Assembly (NCBI GenBank): GCA_965153455.1
Contig: OZ234503.1
Location: 10,607,118 to 10,671,117, forward strand
DNA length: 64,000 nt
Reading direction: 5' to 3'
Source of the DNA: Sphagnum compactum
Lineage: Eukaryota > Bryophyta > Sphagnopsida > Sphagnales
The position numbers and the translations under genes are program-made. The notes under the pieces are model-generated. The model did no database searches. It saw nothing but the letters and a program-made list of their open reading frames with translations, and was not told the origin of the DNA. Positions 47,401 to 59,100 of the stretch are shown piece after piece. Within the stretch, counting starts at the first letter, position 1. Each line of letters starts with the position of its first letter.

Positions 47401-48400
47401 GTTTGCATTAACTATATGCACAAAAAATTATATCATAGATAACCTTTTCTTTAGGATTTTTAGCATCATCACCACAACATTGTTTGTCCTTGTTGCTCAG
47501 AGAAGATAGTCTCTTCTTGCTCAGGGTTATTGCACACCAGGTCAGAACTTCTGGGCAGGGAACTCAGTAGATAGTATGTAGACAACCTAGTGTTAGCTTT
47601 TCAATTGCTCATTTGTGGATTACTGGGCTATCATTCTCAATAGCTGGTTGATGGCTGATGGAAAGAACGGTGCCATTTCCCACTGTAACATGGTAATGCT
47701 TGTCAGTTTGCTAAGAGAACCAACAACAAAGAGGATTTCCCTGTTCTATTCTCTCACTATCTTTTTGACCTTGATCCTGCCAAAAACTACATTCAGTTTC
47801 CAATGCCATTTGCTGCCAGGCTCACAAGCAATAAAGGCACTTGCAAGAGGCAACATCATCTGGAAGATTGTTAATGGTCAAGCTTGCGTTTACTCGCTGC
47901 TTTACATGTCAGTAATATAAAATGAAGGAATTTTTTGGTTTTTCTTTTGCTAACTTCAGCAACATTTTGAATTGATGCACATACAAGCTTATATCGGTAG
48001 AGTAAATAACTTTGCCATAGACAACAACTACTTGGGGTCATTCATTTTCTTAGCAATTTGACATGAGCTCCGGCCAAAAAGATATCTATGCATCTGTCTG
48101 ATTGATGTCTATGTAAATTCTCCCGGACCAACCAAAATGCATAGTAGAGACTGGAAGACAATTTGTAAACAAGCAGGGTGTTGGTGTGCTTACAGGTGAG
48201 TAGCTCAGATACTTGACGGTTCAAAATGTAGCAAACAGTGACCTTGTAATTCTATTCGGAGAATTGCTTACATTCTGGTACTCCATTGGGCCCCGTGTGG
48301 CACATAACAAAGCTGTTCAACTCTAGATGAATTGCCCATTCTGAAACCCTAGAAAAGTGATTGCATTTTGAGTGCAATCAAAGACAGCATGTCATCCAAC
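47401..48400. other. Non-coding spacer downstream of the GST-N gene
   Basis: This is probably the 3' UTR followed by spacer. A 101-codon open frame at 47615-47920 matches no family I recognise and lacks coding character. Confidence 0.5.
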
Positions 48401-48430
48401 TAATCTCCACCACACAACTGATTGTGCTAT

Positions 48431-49123
48431 CACTTGCAACACAAGCTCGTTTTTCAAGAAGATGGCAAACGAGCTTGTGTTGCAAGTGACACCACAATCC
48501 GTCGTCATCGTCACCCAAAATGAAGGTGAAACAAGCTTGTAGCAAAGCTTGGTCTGCAATTGATGCTTCAAACAATTGACTACTTGAAGATGATATCGGA
48601 AACCAAATATCTCTCCCTCACACAAATGATTGTGCTATCACTTGCAACACAAGCTCATTTTTCAAGGAGATGGCAAATGAGCTTGTGTTGCAAGTGACAC
48701 CACAATCCGTTGTTATTGTTGCCCAAAATGAAGGTGAAACAAGCTTGTAGCAATGCTTGGTCTGCAATTGATGCTTTAAGCAATTGACTACTTGAAGATG
48801 ATATTGGAAACCAAATATCTCTCCCTCACACAAATGATTGTGCTATCACTTGCAATACAAGCTTGTTTTTCAAGGAGTTGACAAAGAAGCTTGTGTTGCA
48901 AGCGACAACACAACCCCTTGTCATCATCTCCCAACACAACGGTGAAATGAGTTTGTAGCGAAGCAGGTTGGTCTGTAAGGGATGCTTCAAAAGTGCACTT
49001 TGGAAACCACACTCCCTTGCACAAAGATTGTGCTCTCACTTGCAACACAAGCTTGTTTGCCATCTCCATGGCAAACTAGATTGTCTTGGAGATAGCAAAC
49101 AAGCTTTGTGTTAATGTAAGTGA
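48431..49123. repeat. Four tandem 190-208 bp repeats, each with a 22-25 bp hairpin
   Basis: Spacing between copies is 208, 208 and 190 bp. Each contains CACTTGCAACACAAGCT and, after a short loop, its inverse complement. Arms: copy 1, 48430-48452 and 48467-48489 (loop 14 nt, perfect); copy 2, 48638-48660 and 48675-48697 (loop 14 nt, perfect); copy 3, 48846-48868 and 48883-48905 (two mismatches, one G-U); copy 4, 49036-49060 and 49095-49123 (longer loop; CATCTCC/GGAGAT can extend the stem). Between copies 1 and 2 a G-C pair in the stem is replaced by an A-T pair on both arms. The array may be a hairpin RNA source or a foldback minisatellite; the sequence alone cannot tell which. Confidence 0.85.
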
Positions 49124-49179
49124 CACTGCAATCCCTTGTCATTGTCACCAACATGAAGCTGAACTGAGCCTTCAACAGA

Positions 49180-49735
49180 CCTTTGATCTGTAATCAAATG
49201 AGCAGATGCAATTCCCTATACTTGAAGAAGCATATTGGGAAGAGAAATCCTTCTTCAAACTTGCAATAATACTTCAATACCTTCTATAGCCACCTTCATC
49301 AGATCTATCCAGATTTAAGCCTTCAAGAGATGGAGAAAAACCTTATTATGTTTCTGTACCTGCGGAGTTCTCATCACTGGCCGAATATGGCTTGATCCTG
49401 TGTCTTTCCATGCTGGATCTATGAGCTCTGTTTATCACCTGTGCTTGTCTCCTCCTCCATTGTGGGCTGCTTTCATCTTGCTACTCTCTAAAGCATTATG
49501 ATATAGGACTGAAGTGTCTATAGGTCAAGAGGCTCATCAATGTGCAAACAACAGCAACCGAGCAGTTAGTAATGCTCAACTTCCTCTCTTCTTGCAGTGA
49601 TTTCTTCAGTTGCGGACAGGAGGCATGGGGTACCATTTCTTCCTCCTTAGTACAGGGTTCTTTAATTTTGCGCTCTATTCAAAAGTCTAGGCAGCTTGAG
49701 AATGGGCGCCGATTGTATACAAAATGATATTCAGC
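49180..49735. other. Spacer without recognised genes
   Basis: Only short open frames without family resemblance occur between the hairpin array and the proteasome pseudogene. Confidence 0.5.
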
Positions 49736-49737
49736 AT

Positions 49738-50062
49738 ACTTACCTGAAGCGCAACTCTGAGAGAGATGAGCTTATTCCTGATATGCAGAGAGCTTCGACA
49801 TCGCCTTGTTCACCGTTGCGAGCACAACGTGAGGCTTAGGATCGGAATGCAATAGCTGCACTTCCTTGCTTGACTGCTTCCGTCGCGGCGTACTCCAAAT
49901 GATACAGCCGTCCCACGGGGCTCCACGTTACAACATCCATATCGGAATCACTAAACTGCCTTACTTGCCTCACGGCTTCCATGGCGTACTCCACTTGATG
50001 CAGCCGTCCGTACCACGAGGCTCCATGTTTCCACATCCGTATCCTACTGATACCTGAAAATC
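49738..50062 (-). pseudogene. 20S proteasome alpha-subunit fragment with duplicated exon
   Basis: Minus-strand translation gives DTDVETWS...[13 protein letters not shown], then about 100 bp later a second copy, [33 protein letters not shown]. After a frameshift it continues KPHVVLATVNKAMSKLSAYQ and then a stop. This is the N-terminal part of an alpha-type 20S subunit (alpha1/PAF-like: [28 protein letters not shown]). The start Met region is damaged and later exons are absent. The DNA upstream (50063-50300) resembles a CT-rich 5' leader, so promoter-side sequence was probably duplicated too. It is a non-functional fragment. Confidence 0.82.
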
Positions 50063-51560
50063 GTCGTAGAGATACTTCCCTATCTTCTTCCTCACCACTT
50101 ACACGTGCTCCCCCAAATCCCGCCTGATGCCGAAAATGAACAAAAGAAAGAAGAAGAAGAAGAAGAAAAAAGCGAACAAACCCTGAGAAATTGATCTAAT
50201 GAGCTACAATCAGCCAACAAAACCAAGCGTAACTAAAAGAACGAGAGGAGAGTAGAGAGAGAGAGAGAGAGGAGAAATGGAGCAAACTGAAGACGGATAC
50301 AAAGAGACCTACTCCTCTACGACCCAGTCCAGGCCACAGAGCTCGCCGGCGAGTGATAGATATGGCGACTTGTTGGAACGTATTCTCTATATATGGCGAT
50401 TTTAGGATTTCTTTTTTCCTTCATAAAGTGACGACTTAGACACATTTTTCCCCCAAAAAAATCCCTATTTACATTTAGTACCCTTCTTATTTTTCTTTTC
50501 CCTCCCAGATTGCGAAAATTCGCCAAAAATTAATTCCGACCTAAAATGGCAATTACCACTAAATTCGACCTGGAATCAAAAGTGTTATCCGAATGGTAAC
50601 TAACATCAGATGTTAGGGTCCAAACATTTATGTTAAAGTTTTACATTGTTTTCTAAGCAATAAACCATCACTACGAATTTCGTCCAAATAACTACAACCT
50701 ACATTTTTTTAGATTTGGTTTCAAGTTCAAATGGAATAAAACTCCTACCGCACCTAAGAGTAGAACCTATTTTTGAATTTTTGTTACCACTAAGTTAATT
50801 TGGAAAAAGTTTTGTTAATACAATAACCTAACTCTTTCATCGTAAAACCAAGTTGTCATTACAACTTATACTTTTGGATTCACACATATTGTTGAAGGTA
50901 TGTAACATGCAAAAACAAAGCTACCACTCCACCATTTTGTTCTCATCAATATTATTTGTTGTGACAAGTAAAGGGATGGTAGATCATCGATCTCCTTTAT
51001 CCATGGGGTGCTCTTTTGCTTCTTCATTCGAAATTCTCAATTTTTGTTCTACCCAACATCAATCATCATCTCCCATTTTTTGCTTTGCAAAACTTTTTGT
51101 TCATGATCGCAAAAAAATGAAGATTGTTTTGTGACATTGTTCGATGTTTTAAAGTTTCATTACACTATAGTGCTTTAGTGATTTTGTTTGTTGCAACACT
51201 TCAATTTTGGTTTGTTGCAACACTACAATGTTTTGATCTATTCCATCAACTTCATTCCTTTGACAAGTCCTTGTTCTTCTTTTCTAATTTTTTTTTAATG
51301 AGGTGTTGTAATGGTTTCTAATGCAAGAAATACTTTGCTTGCAACTAATGTCATTTTTTTAATACAAATGATTTTGAACATGGTGGTAGTAGGCAAATTT
51401 CATGAAGCAAGTAAACATGGTAGGCATTACAATGAAATGTAGCTATTGATGAATGTTGTGGTCTTGGATTAGTTCTAAATGGCATGTGCTCTTGAAACTT
51501 TGCTGCAACCCAATTTAGGATATTGGGTAAAATCTTGACCCACTATATGGTTTTCTCATT
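50063..51560. other. Leader-like segment, then AT-rich spacer
   Basis: 50063-50300 carries TTC/CT-rich (minus strand) leader-like sequence with a GA run at about 50250-50272, likely the duplicated 5' flank of the proteasome gene fragment. 50.35-51.56 kb is AT-rich and holds no recognised gene. Confidence 0.45.
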
Positions 51561-51584
51561 TTTTATTTGGTACTTATGGAAATG

Positions 51585-52500
51585 AAAGATGCATTCATCA
51601 CTTCATGATGACCAAGCACACATTTTTTGACATTGCACATCAAGTCAAACCTCTTGTTGAAAAAAAAATACCAAGGATTGACTAGTTGTAGTTGTTGAAA
51701 TTCAAGTTGTTTGCACAATTTACAAGTAAACTCAAGGAATGAACTACTTGATGTGCAGTGAATTGTTTGCAATTGGTTGATCCTTTGTTTTGTCATTCGT
51801 GAAGTCATTCGAATGATTAATGTTGGGTTTATAAATCTGATTTCTTGGTCGAGCAAAAGCAAGATGTTGATTGTCATGCACAAATTCGAGAACTAGTGTG
51901 GTATACCCAACATCCATGGTGCAATTGATGAAACTCATATCACGATACTCAACCCTTTTGAACCTTTTGCAAAGGACTACTACTACCACAAAAATGGTGG
52001 GTATTGTGTTGTTACACAAACCATAGTGGATTGTAACAAACAATTTTTTGATTTATTTGTAGGTTCTTTTAGTTCAGTCAATGATTCATGGATGTTTCAA
52101 AAATCTAGTTTGTACAATAAAGTAATGCATCAAGATTTGTTGAATCCTGATTGAGGTTGCCAAGATGGACTACCACCTTACATCTTGGGTGATAAAGGTT
52201 ACCCTTTGTTGAGTTGGATCATGGTTTCTCACAAAGAAAGGGAACACATAGTTTTTAAAACATTGTACAATAGAAAACATAAATAGGGGTGTTTAGTGGT
52301 TGAAAATGCTTTCAAAAATTTGGAACAAACATTTTGTGAATTGTTGTGTAAAACAGAGCTTCACATTACTCTTGTGCTTGATATGGTGACTTGCTATGTT
52401 TTAGTGCATAATTTGCTAGTTACTAAAAAGGAAATAGACATGGATGGTGTCATCAACATTTTCATTATTGAAACTAAAATTGAACAATTATGAAAAACAA
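51585..52500 (+). pseudogene. Decayed PIF/Harbinger transposase, second family
   Basis: An N-terminal HHFMMTKHTFFDIAHQVKPLVEKK piece is near 51.6 kb. A degraded first catalytic region (IDETHI) lies near 51.92 kb, followed by GGYCVVTQTIVDCNKQFFDLFVG and SVNDSWMFQKSSLYNKVMHQ. LPPYILGDKGYPLLSW, with the second catalytic Asp, is near 52.18 kb. VVENAFKNLEQTF, with the catalytic Glu, and YVLVHNLL are at 52.30-52.42 kb. There are only a few stops and frameshifts, so it is younger or less decayed than the element at 17.3 kb. The sequences differ enough to be separate families. Confidence 0.85.
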
Positions 52501-53489
52501 TTGAGCCTACTTCATATAGACAAAGGTCAAGAAATCAAAGTTCAACAAATCTAATTGAGGGCCAAGAGGTGAGCAGAAAAAAGCTTAGAATGCAACTTGA
52601 AAATTTAATTGGCAAGCAACGTAATCTCTTTTGAAAAAGGCACAGAAATTGTTGAATGTTTATGAGTTAGAAGATACAAAAATAAGTTAAATTTGGATAT
52701 GTGGAAATCATCAAATGTTGAATGTCTTTGAATCAAATGTTGCAAATGGAATTGGATCTATGGAAATTTATAACTTGAAAGTAAAATGCACAAGTAGTTG
52801 TAATGTTTTTTGATTCAAAATTATACATTTTCATCAATGTTAATGTCTACAGATTTAAGATCACATTACTCATCATTAAATGCAATTTCGTTGTTGTTTC
52901 TAGGTTTAGGATCAACATCAGGACCATCATTGTCATTGTTGGATGTTGTTGCATTAGGTTTTGCAAAAGCCATCCCAATGATTTATGTAAGGCCAAAGAT
53001 GGTTTGCACCAAGTTCTTGTGAATCAACTTTGTTTCATATCTCATTGCTTGTAATATTTCAATTGTTTTTCTTCGATTTCTAGGTTAGTCATGCACATTT
53101 TGTCAAGGGACTTAACAAGCATTTTGCTAGTATTTTCTCTTGTTTCCACCATATTCTTATGCATTGAGGAGGATTGTTTTTGACACCAGTACTACTAATT
53201 AGTTTTTGCTTGCCTAGCTTGGGGATGACTTGGATTGATGCATTTGAATATGTAAAGCTTGGTTGGCACATAACATCTGACATTGCATCTTGGAAATTGG
53301 TGATTTGGATTAGATGATTTTGAATACCAATCACTAGAGATAGAAAGATAGTTATATGTTTTGATGGTACATTAAATTGAGGTGTAGTTGTTTTCCATTT
53401 CTTCTGTTATGGTGTTTCATGGTCATTTGTTGTTGAATCATTTAGTTGAAGGATGATTGTTTATGGTGATCCAAGCACTAGCAGTGGCA

Positions 53490-53960
53490 TTTACTTTGTT
53501 GCACTACCTTGAATCGATTTGTTGTTTAAATGTCCAGGAGGAGGAACATAGATGCCATCCCCTTTTTGCATAAGGTCATGCACATGAGGTGGGTGAAAAA
53601 TTGGCATGCTCCTCATGAAAACATCAATCATTTCATACATGGATCGACTGTAATGCCTTAGTAAATTGTACGTCATTTTGTTTGTAGACATCAATCTCAA
53701 TACCGTATGTTTCACTATGACTAGTGCCTTGCATATAATCATGAATATGCTTGAAGTTGTTGTAAATGGAACCCCATTTATCTTTGCATGTATTGCATGG
53801 GTGAAGTGAGTTCTCATTTTGTGTGACAGTTTCTACAAATTTGCCCCACTTTACTATGGCTATCAATTGATCTTGAGGGTCTACCAATTCTAAATTCACC
53901 ATATATTCATCACACTTTGCTTTGATTAGTCAAGGTGTTTTCAATTTGGTTGTTTAGCTT
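53490..53960 (-). pseudogene. Decayed Myb/SANT-like ORF of the second Harbinger element
   Basis: The minus strand reads IVKWGKFVETVTQNE...CKDKWGSIYNNFKHIHDYMQGTSHSETYG and then, in another frame, LRHYSRSMYEMIDVFMRSMPIFHPPHVHDLMQKGDGIYVPP. The CKDKW segment and overall form fit the Myb/SANT-like partner protein of PIF/Harbinger elements. It is convergent with the transposase at 51.6-52.5 kb. The 1 kb between them (52.5-53.49 kb) holds no other recognisable gene. Confidence 0.7.
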
Positions 53961-56197
53961 TTTGAGAAGGTTTAAAGGATTTTGACTACTATTCATTTTC
54001 CTCATAAATGAGTTTCACAACTTTCCTTTTTCCCTTGACCTTTGACCTTACCCTCTTGTTGCATTGATTCTTGTTCTTGTAGAGATTTTTGTACATATGG
54101 TTTTGAATTAATTTCAAGATTCATTGATAAGAACATCTAAATGTTAAAAAATCACCGCAGTTGAAGGTGTTTGGTCAACTTACGTGTTGCATCTTTGTGT
54201 GGTGTAATTGCGTCCATTGCAAGTGAAATGTAGATTCAATATGCAAAGCGTAAAACGAGCAAGATGTCAAGTGTGCAGAACGTAAAATGAACAAATAGAA
54301 TGTAAAGCGAACAAATTGTTAAGCATGTAGAACGTGGAATGAATAGTTGCAACACATAAGACATGAGCTCGAAAAGAGAAATGCAAGAAGCATTATTGTA
54401 TGGAGCTCTAGAAGCTTGAGGATTGTGTGTGGGTAGCAAGCATGGGGAAAGAAAGATGCAACAAGCATGGGGAGAGAGATGTAGATGTACATTTATTATA
54501 ATAAAGTTTAACACATCTCTAAGTTTGTTAAATGGTTTCAACTAAGGGAAATTAGTTCCATTTTTTTTTCAAATGATATGTAAAAATCCATAAGTTGCAA
54601 TTTAAAAGGAAATACTAAATTTTATAATTCACTTCAATGTAAATAAGGTGTAAAAAATTGGATTCTATGGATAATGTATTTTTAATATAATTAAAATACT
54701 TTAAATCTTAATAAAATATCCCTTAGTGTTTTATACTATTTCATAACATATTAACAAAACCCTTTTATTTCTTTTGATTCATAAAATGTAAAAAATAACC
54801 TTTTTTGAATGTATTGGGGTAAATGACTATTTAATTTTTTGTTTTTTTTAAAGAATGCAAGTTTAAAACACAATTTTTTAGCTCACAAAAAAGACACATG
54901 AAAATAGGGATGGGAGTTCTCAGACGGCACTAAAATGAATTCACAAATGTAAATTCAAAATGAGGTTAATCTACACAATTTTTTTTTTAATGATTAATGC
55001 AAATGGGAACCAAAATGATGCATAAATGAAATCATTAAGACATGCATTCACATGATTCATCATTGCTTAGACTTGAGAAAAATCATCACTTTTTTTTTCT
55101 ATAATATATTTTATGATTAATGATGGGGACTACATTAAAATGACAAAAAAAATTCTTACAATTCCAAAATGGAAATTTTGCTCATAATTTTTGGACAAAA
55201 ACTTTGATTGAAAAGCTCGTATGAAAAAAAAAATGTTAAATAGACCTTTCCAATGTTATATTGCATGTTCCAATTAAACATGATCATATGCCTTTATTTC
55301 TTGAGTTGAAATAATAATTATAAATCAAATTGCCAATTTGATTTATGACAACTTTTTTAACCATAACATGAATTTCAAATTCAAATGAAAAATGTGAAAA
55401 AAAAATTAAAAAAATAAATAAATTATCACATATGCTTCAAGATATTTTCAACAAAGTAAAATAGGACTTAATTTAGACAAGGTCTGTTATTTACATTTTT
55501 GTTTTAAATTTGCAAAACTTCAATTCTTAAAATTGAAAATCCACTTGAGAATGTAAAGGAGTCATTTCCTTGCACTCTCCCACATTTCCCTTGTGACGGA
55601 CACGTCTCTAGCGCTAGGGTTTAAGGGAAGAGGGTTTCTTTGCACGCTTGTGCAACACCGCAAAAACTACGAATGCTGCAGGCTGCTGTTGTTGGGCCGG
55701 CTGGTCTTCTTCACAAAGCGGCGCACTAGATGCAACAACAAAAATAGTAAGTAAGTCGTCTTCTCGTCTCCTCTCTGTTCTACTGCTCTGCGGTGTTGTC
55801 TGAGTAGTAAGAACTAATCTGCATGTTCCGGTACGTAGTAGGTACTCATCACGGAGCAACAAAAGCTAATGGGCTGAGCAAATGGTCGTTCTCGTATTTC
55901 AATGTCGATTTGACCTAATTCCATCACACAATTCTCTCGTCGGTGCCGATGACTAGGTGCAGATCGAAATTCGAATCGGGAGAAGACTTGGCCTGCACTT
56001 CTTCTTAAGTGCTCAATTTTGCCGGAAGGAATCTGACGTATGAACGCGTTCTTCTGCTCGTTTTGGTGATGGGGTTGTCGACCTATGTCGAACCCTAATT
56101 AGGAGACTCAGTGACACACTAATCTGCAACTGGGCTAGAGGGAACAACAACACCTCTGCAGGAAGCGAGCATATCGAGGGGGGGTGGGGTTTGAAGC
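53961..56197. other. AT-rich spacer and upstream region of the Vms1 gene
   Basis: 54.24-54.35 kb contains diverged short repeats (GTAAA(A/G)CGA(A/G)CAA). 54.5-55.55 kb is AT-rich with no gene. From 55.56 kb the DNA becomes GC-richer and includes a CTAGGGTTTAAGGG tract near 55614. This part is probably promoter and leader of the gene starting at 56198. Confidence 0.5.
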
Positions 56198-59100
56198 ATG
56201 GGGAGAACAGATACTTCTTCATGTCCTGAAACCATATTCACAGCACCTCATGGCTTCTTTGATGCTGCAACTTTGTATGTGCAACAAGCAGATCAACATG
56301 TGGTTCATTGTAGTTCACAAATGGGGCAAAACCAAGCAGGGTCTCAATTAGGGTTTGGAAACCATGAGCTGCTTACTGATGTGGAAGTGCATGGCAACAA
56401 TGAACCAAGCAATTTGTCGAATGAGGAGGAGTCTGTGCACTTGGATGGAGTTGAGGAGGTTGATCATGTTGTGGGAGTGCTGGAGAGATGGACTTGCAAG
56501 GGTTGTGCTGCTGTTTTCCACTCACTTGACCAGCAGCGGGCACACTTCAAGTCTGATTTTCACAGGTTCAATGTGAGTTTCGATTTGCTCAGGTTCTGGT
56601 TTCAGACAGATTGTGTGTGAAAGCTGTGCAGGTTTTTCCTTGTTTGTGGATGCTTCAATTCTGGTTTTCACAAACTGAATGTGATTTCATGCTCATGTAG
56701 GGAGACAGATAGTGGAAATGTTTTTGGTCCAGATGAGGAAAATGCAGTGTTCTTGTGTTTAGATGAAGCGGAGATTTGCTGGCAAGGAAGCTGTGACTGA
56801 GGATGAGTTTGAAGCCATTGTACAAGGAAGAGGAGAACAAAATGATGATGATTTGTCTAGTATCTCAGGGTCTGATGCTGAGTCAAGTGCTGAGGAGGCA
56901 ACAGATGACCACAGTGGACCAAAAGGGCATCCACTCCAGCAGGGGTCTAGAAGGAACTGCATCCTTGTTACATTTCCAGCATCTGGGCAGAGGCTGTTGA
57001 TTTGGCGGTGCCTTATTGCTGCAGACAAAGAGGTGTTGCAGTGGGAGAGGGGATTCACAGACACTGAGACCAGTAGACAAAGATTGTCCGTAAAAGAAGA
57101 GGAGTGTCTACAGCGGCTGAGATGTCTGACTGCTGGAGCCTTGCCTGGGAAAAGGTCTCTGTGGGTCATACTGCTTGCAGCTGGTGGTCATTTTGCTGGT
57201 TTGGTTGTTGACTCTCAGGGAGGCTCAGTGCTTGCCCACAAGACCTTTCACAGGTATGTAGTGTCCATCATCTATGATCTTTTCTCATAGTTTGAATTGT
57301 GTTTGCAGAGAGTTCATTGTATAGCAACATGGAGTACAATAGTGGAAACTGGGTTACATGGTGTACAGAAGATTGAGTTTCATTCTGGCCATTGCAGGTA
57401 TGTGGTGAGGGCAAAAGCAGGGGGCAGGCAAACTACCCATGATGCCACTGGTCGAGCACCGAAGTCTGCAGGAGCCTCTCTTCGGCGTTACAATGAGCAA
57501 GCTTTACAAGAGGTTTAATCCCACTAACTTCAGCAGATGTTGGCTGTAGATATAAGGTCATGTTCTCCTTTGGGAGGTCTTGCACATATTATGTTGGTAA
57601 GGGGATTTGTATGCTCAATCTACAAGACCACAGATGAAGGCCGTAATGTTATGGACAAGTCTATTTTTTGCATGGGTTAACTTTTCTTTTTTTCGGTTTT
57701 GAGACTATAGGTTCAGCTAGCCATCATCATGACCGAGTTTTCCCATTCCTGGTGGTCTTGTGACAGAAACTCAGTACATTGGGTTAATTTTGACATTACC
57801 CCTTTTGCTGGGAACTGTGAAGGTGGTGGGGGTGTTATGGTAGTTTGTCAATACTGTACATGTTGCTGTGGAAGGTCCCTGAGCATGTGTTTAACTGCTG
57901 CTGTTGTTCAAACTGCTCCTGAGTTTTTTTCCTTTGGGATTGGATTTCCTCTTTTTTATGCTGGCTGATTGGTTTCTGTCATGTTGTCAGACCATAACCT
58001 TATTATGGGGGTCAAATCAAATCCCGTTTTTCCCGGTTAAATTCAAATCTTCAATCTTTTTCAGGTTGACTCAAGAATTATGGCCTAATGTTGAGCTAAT
58101 TGAGTTGGTTCATTGAGCTCATGTATGGTAAACAGTGGATGGGGGTTTGGTGCAGGAAATCCGCAAGCTTCTGGCCAACTGGAGTGAGTACTTAAGGGCA
58201 GCATCCCACCTCTTTGTGCATGCCCCTTCAAGCAATAGTCAAGCTATTTTTGGTGGTGAACCTGCTTTGTTGAACCACAGTGACCATCGCATACACCAGA
58301 TCCCTTTCACCACCAGGAGACCAACAATGAAGGAAGCAAAGCGAATATGTCACTTGCTTGGTACCATATACTATGTAAGAGAGGGCAGTGCTGCTCTGGG
58401 AACTGAAGCATCTGTGGACATTGATGATGCTGCAGCTGTTGGAATCAGAGCTCTGAGCAATGCGTCCAATGTGTTGCTGGAAAGTGAGAAGACTGGTAAA
58501 AGCATAAAAGCAAAGCTGTCAAAAGGGAAGCTCAATGATGTTACATCATCAGCTTCTGCTGTAGCAGTCACATCTGTACCTGCAGCAGCAGATGAAGATC
58601 CTGCAACATATATGACTCCTCTGCATGAGGCAGCAAGGGATGGAAACAATGACAAAGTGTTGGAACTCTTAGAAGAGGGAGCAGATCCTTGCATACAAGA
58701 AAGAGGAGGAAGAACTCCTTATGCTGTTGCAAAGGACAAAGTGACACGGAATGTTTTTCGTCGCTTTATGGCTACCCATCCAGACATGTGGGATTGGCAT
58801 GCAGCTGATGTGCCAAGCCCTTTGACTGATGAACTTGAGGCAACACAAGCAGCCAAGCAGGTAGGACTGCCCTAACTAGGTTCTTCATAACTGTGAGAGG
58901 AAGCCCCAAAAATGGTACTTTGTCATGTTTACAAGTCTGTCCTGCTCTTCTTCATTGGTTGATGGCATCAGAGTTAGTGTGTTAGGGCTGAAATCTGCAA
59001 GATCCTATCATAAACTGCAGTAATTTGGTCTTTATGAGCCTTTGTTGGGTTTTGGGTTTTGTGTAGTATTCTGGGAGAGAAGAGAGTTTTGACATGCACA

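Noticed and set aside
47615-47920. 101-codon open frame on the plus strand
   Set aside because: No family resemblance, no conserved splice context, and it lies in the 3' flank of the GST-N gene.
48378-49175. Minus-strand open frames repeated three to four times (62-93 codons)
   Set aside because: They arise from the tandem hairpin repeat. Repetition at DNA level explains their similarity, and nothing suggests selection on the protein.
54236-54541. 101-codon minus-strand open frame
   Set aside because: Cys/Leu/Ser-rich product of short degenerate repeats, without recognised domains.
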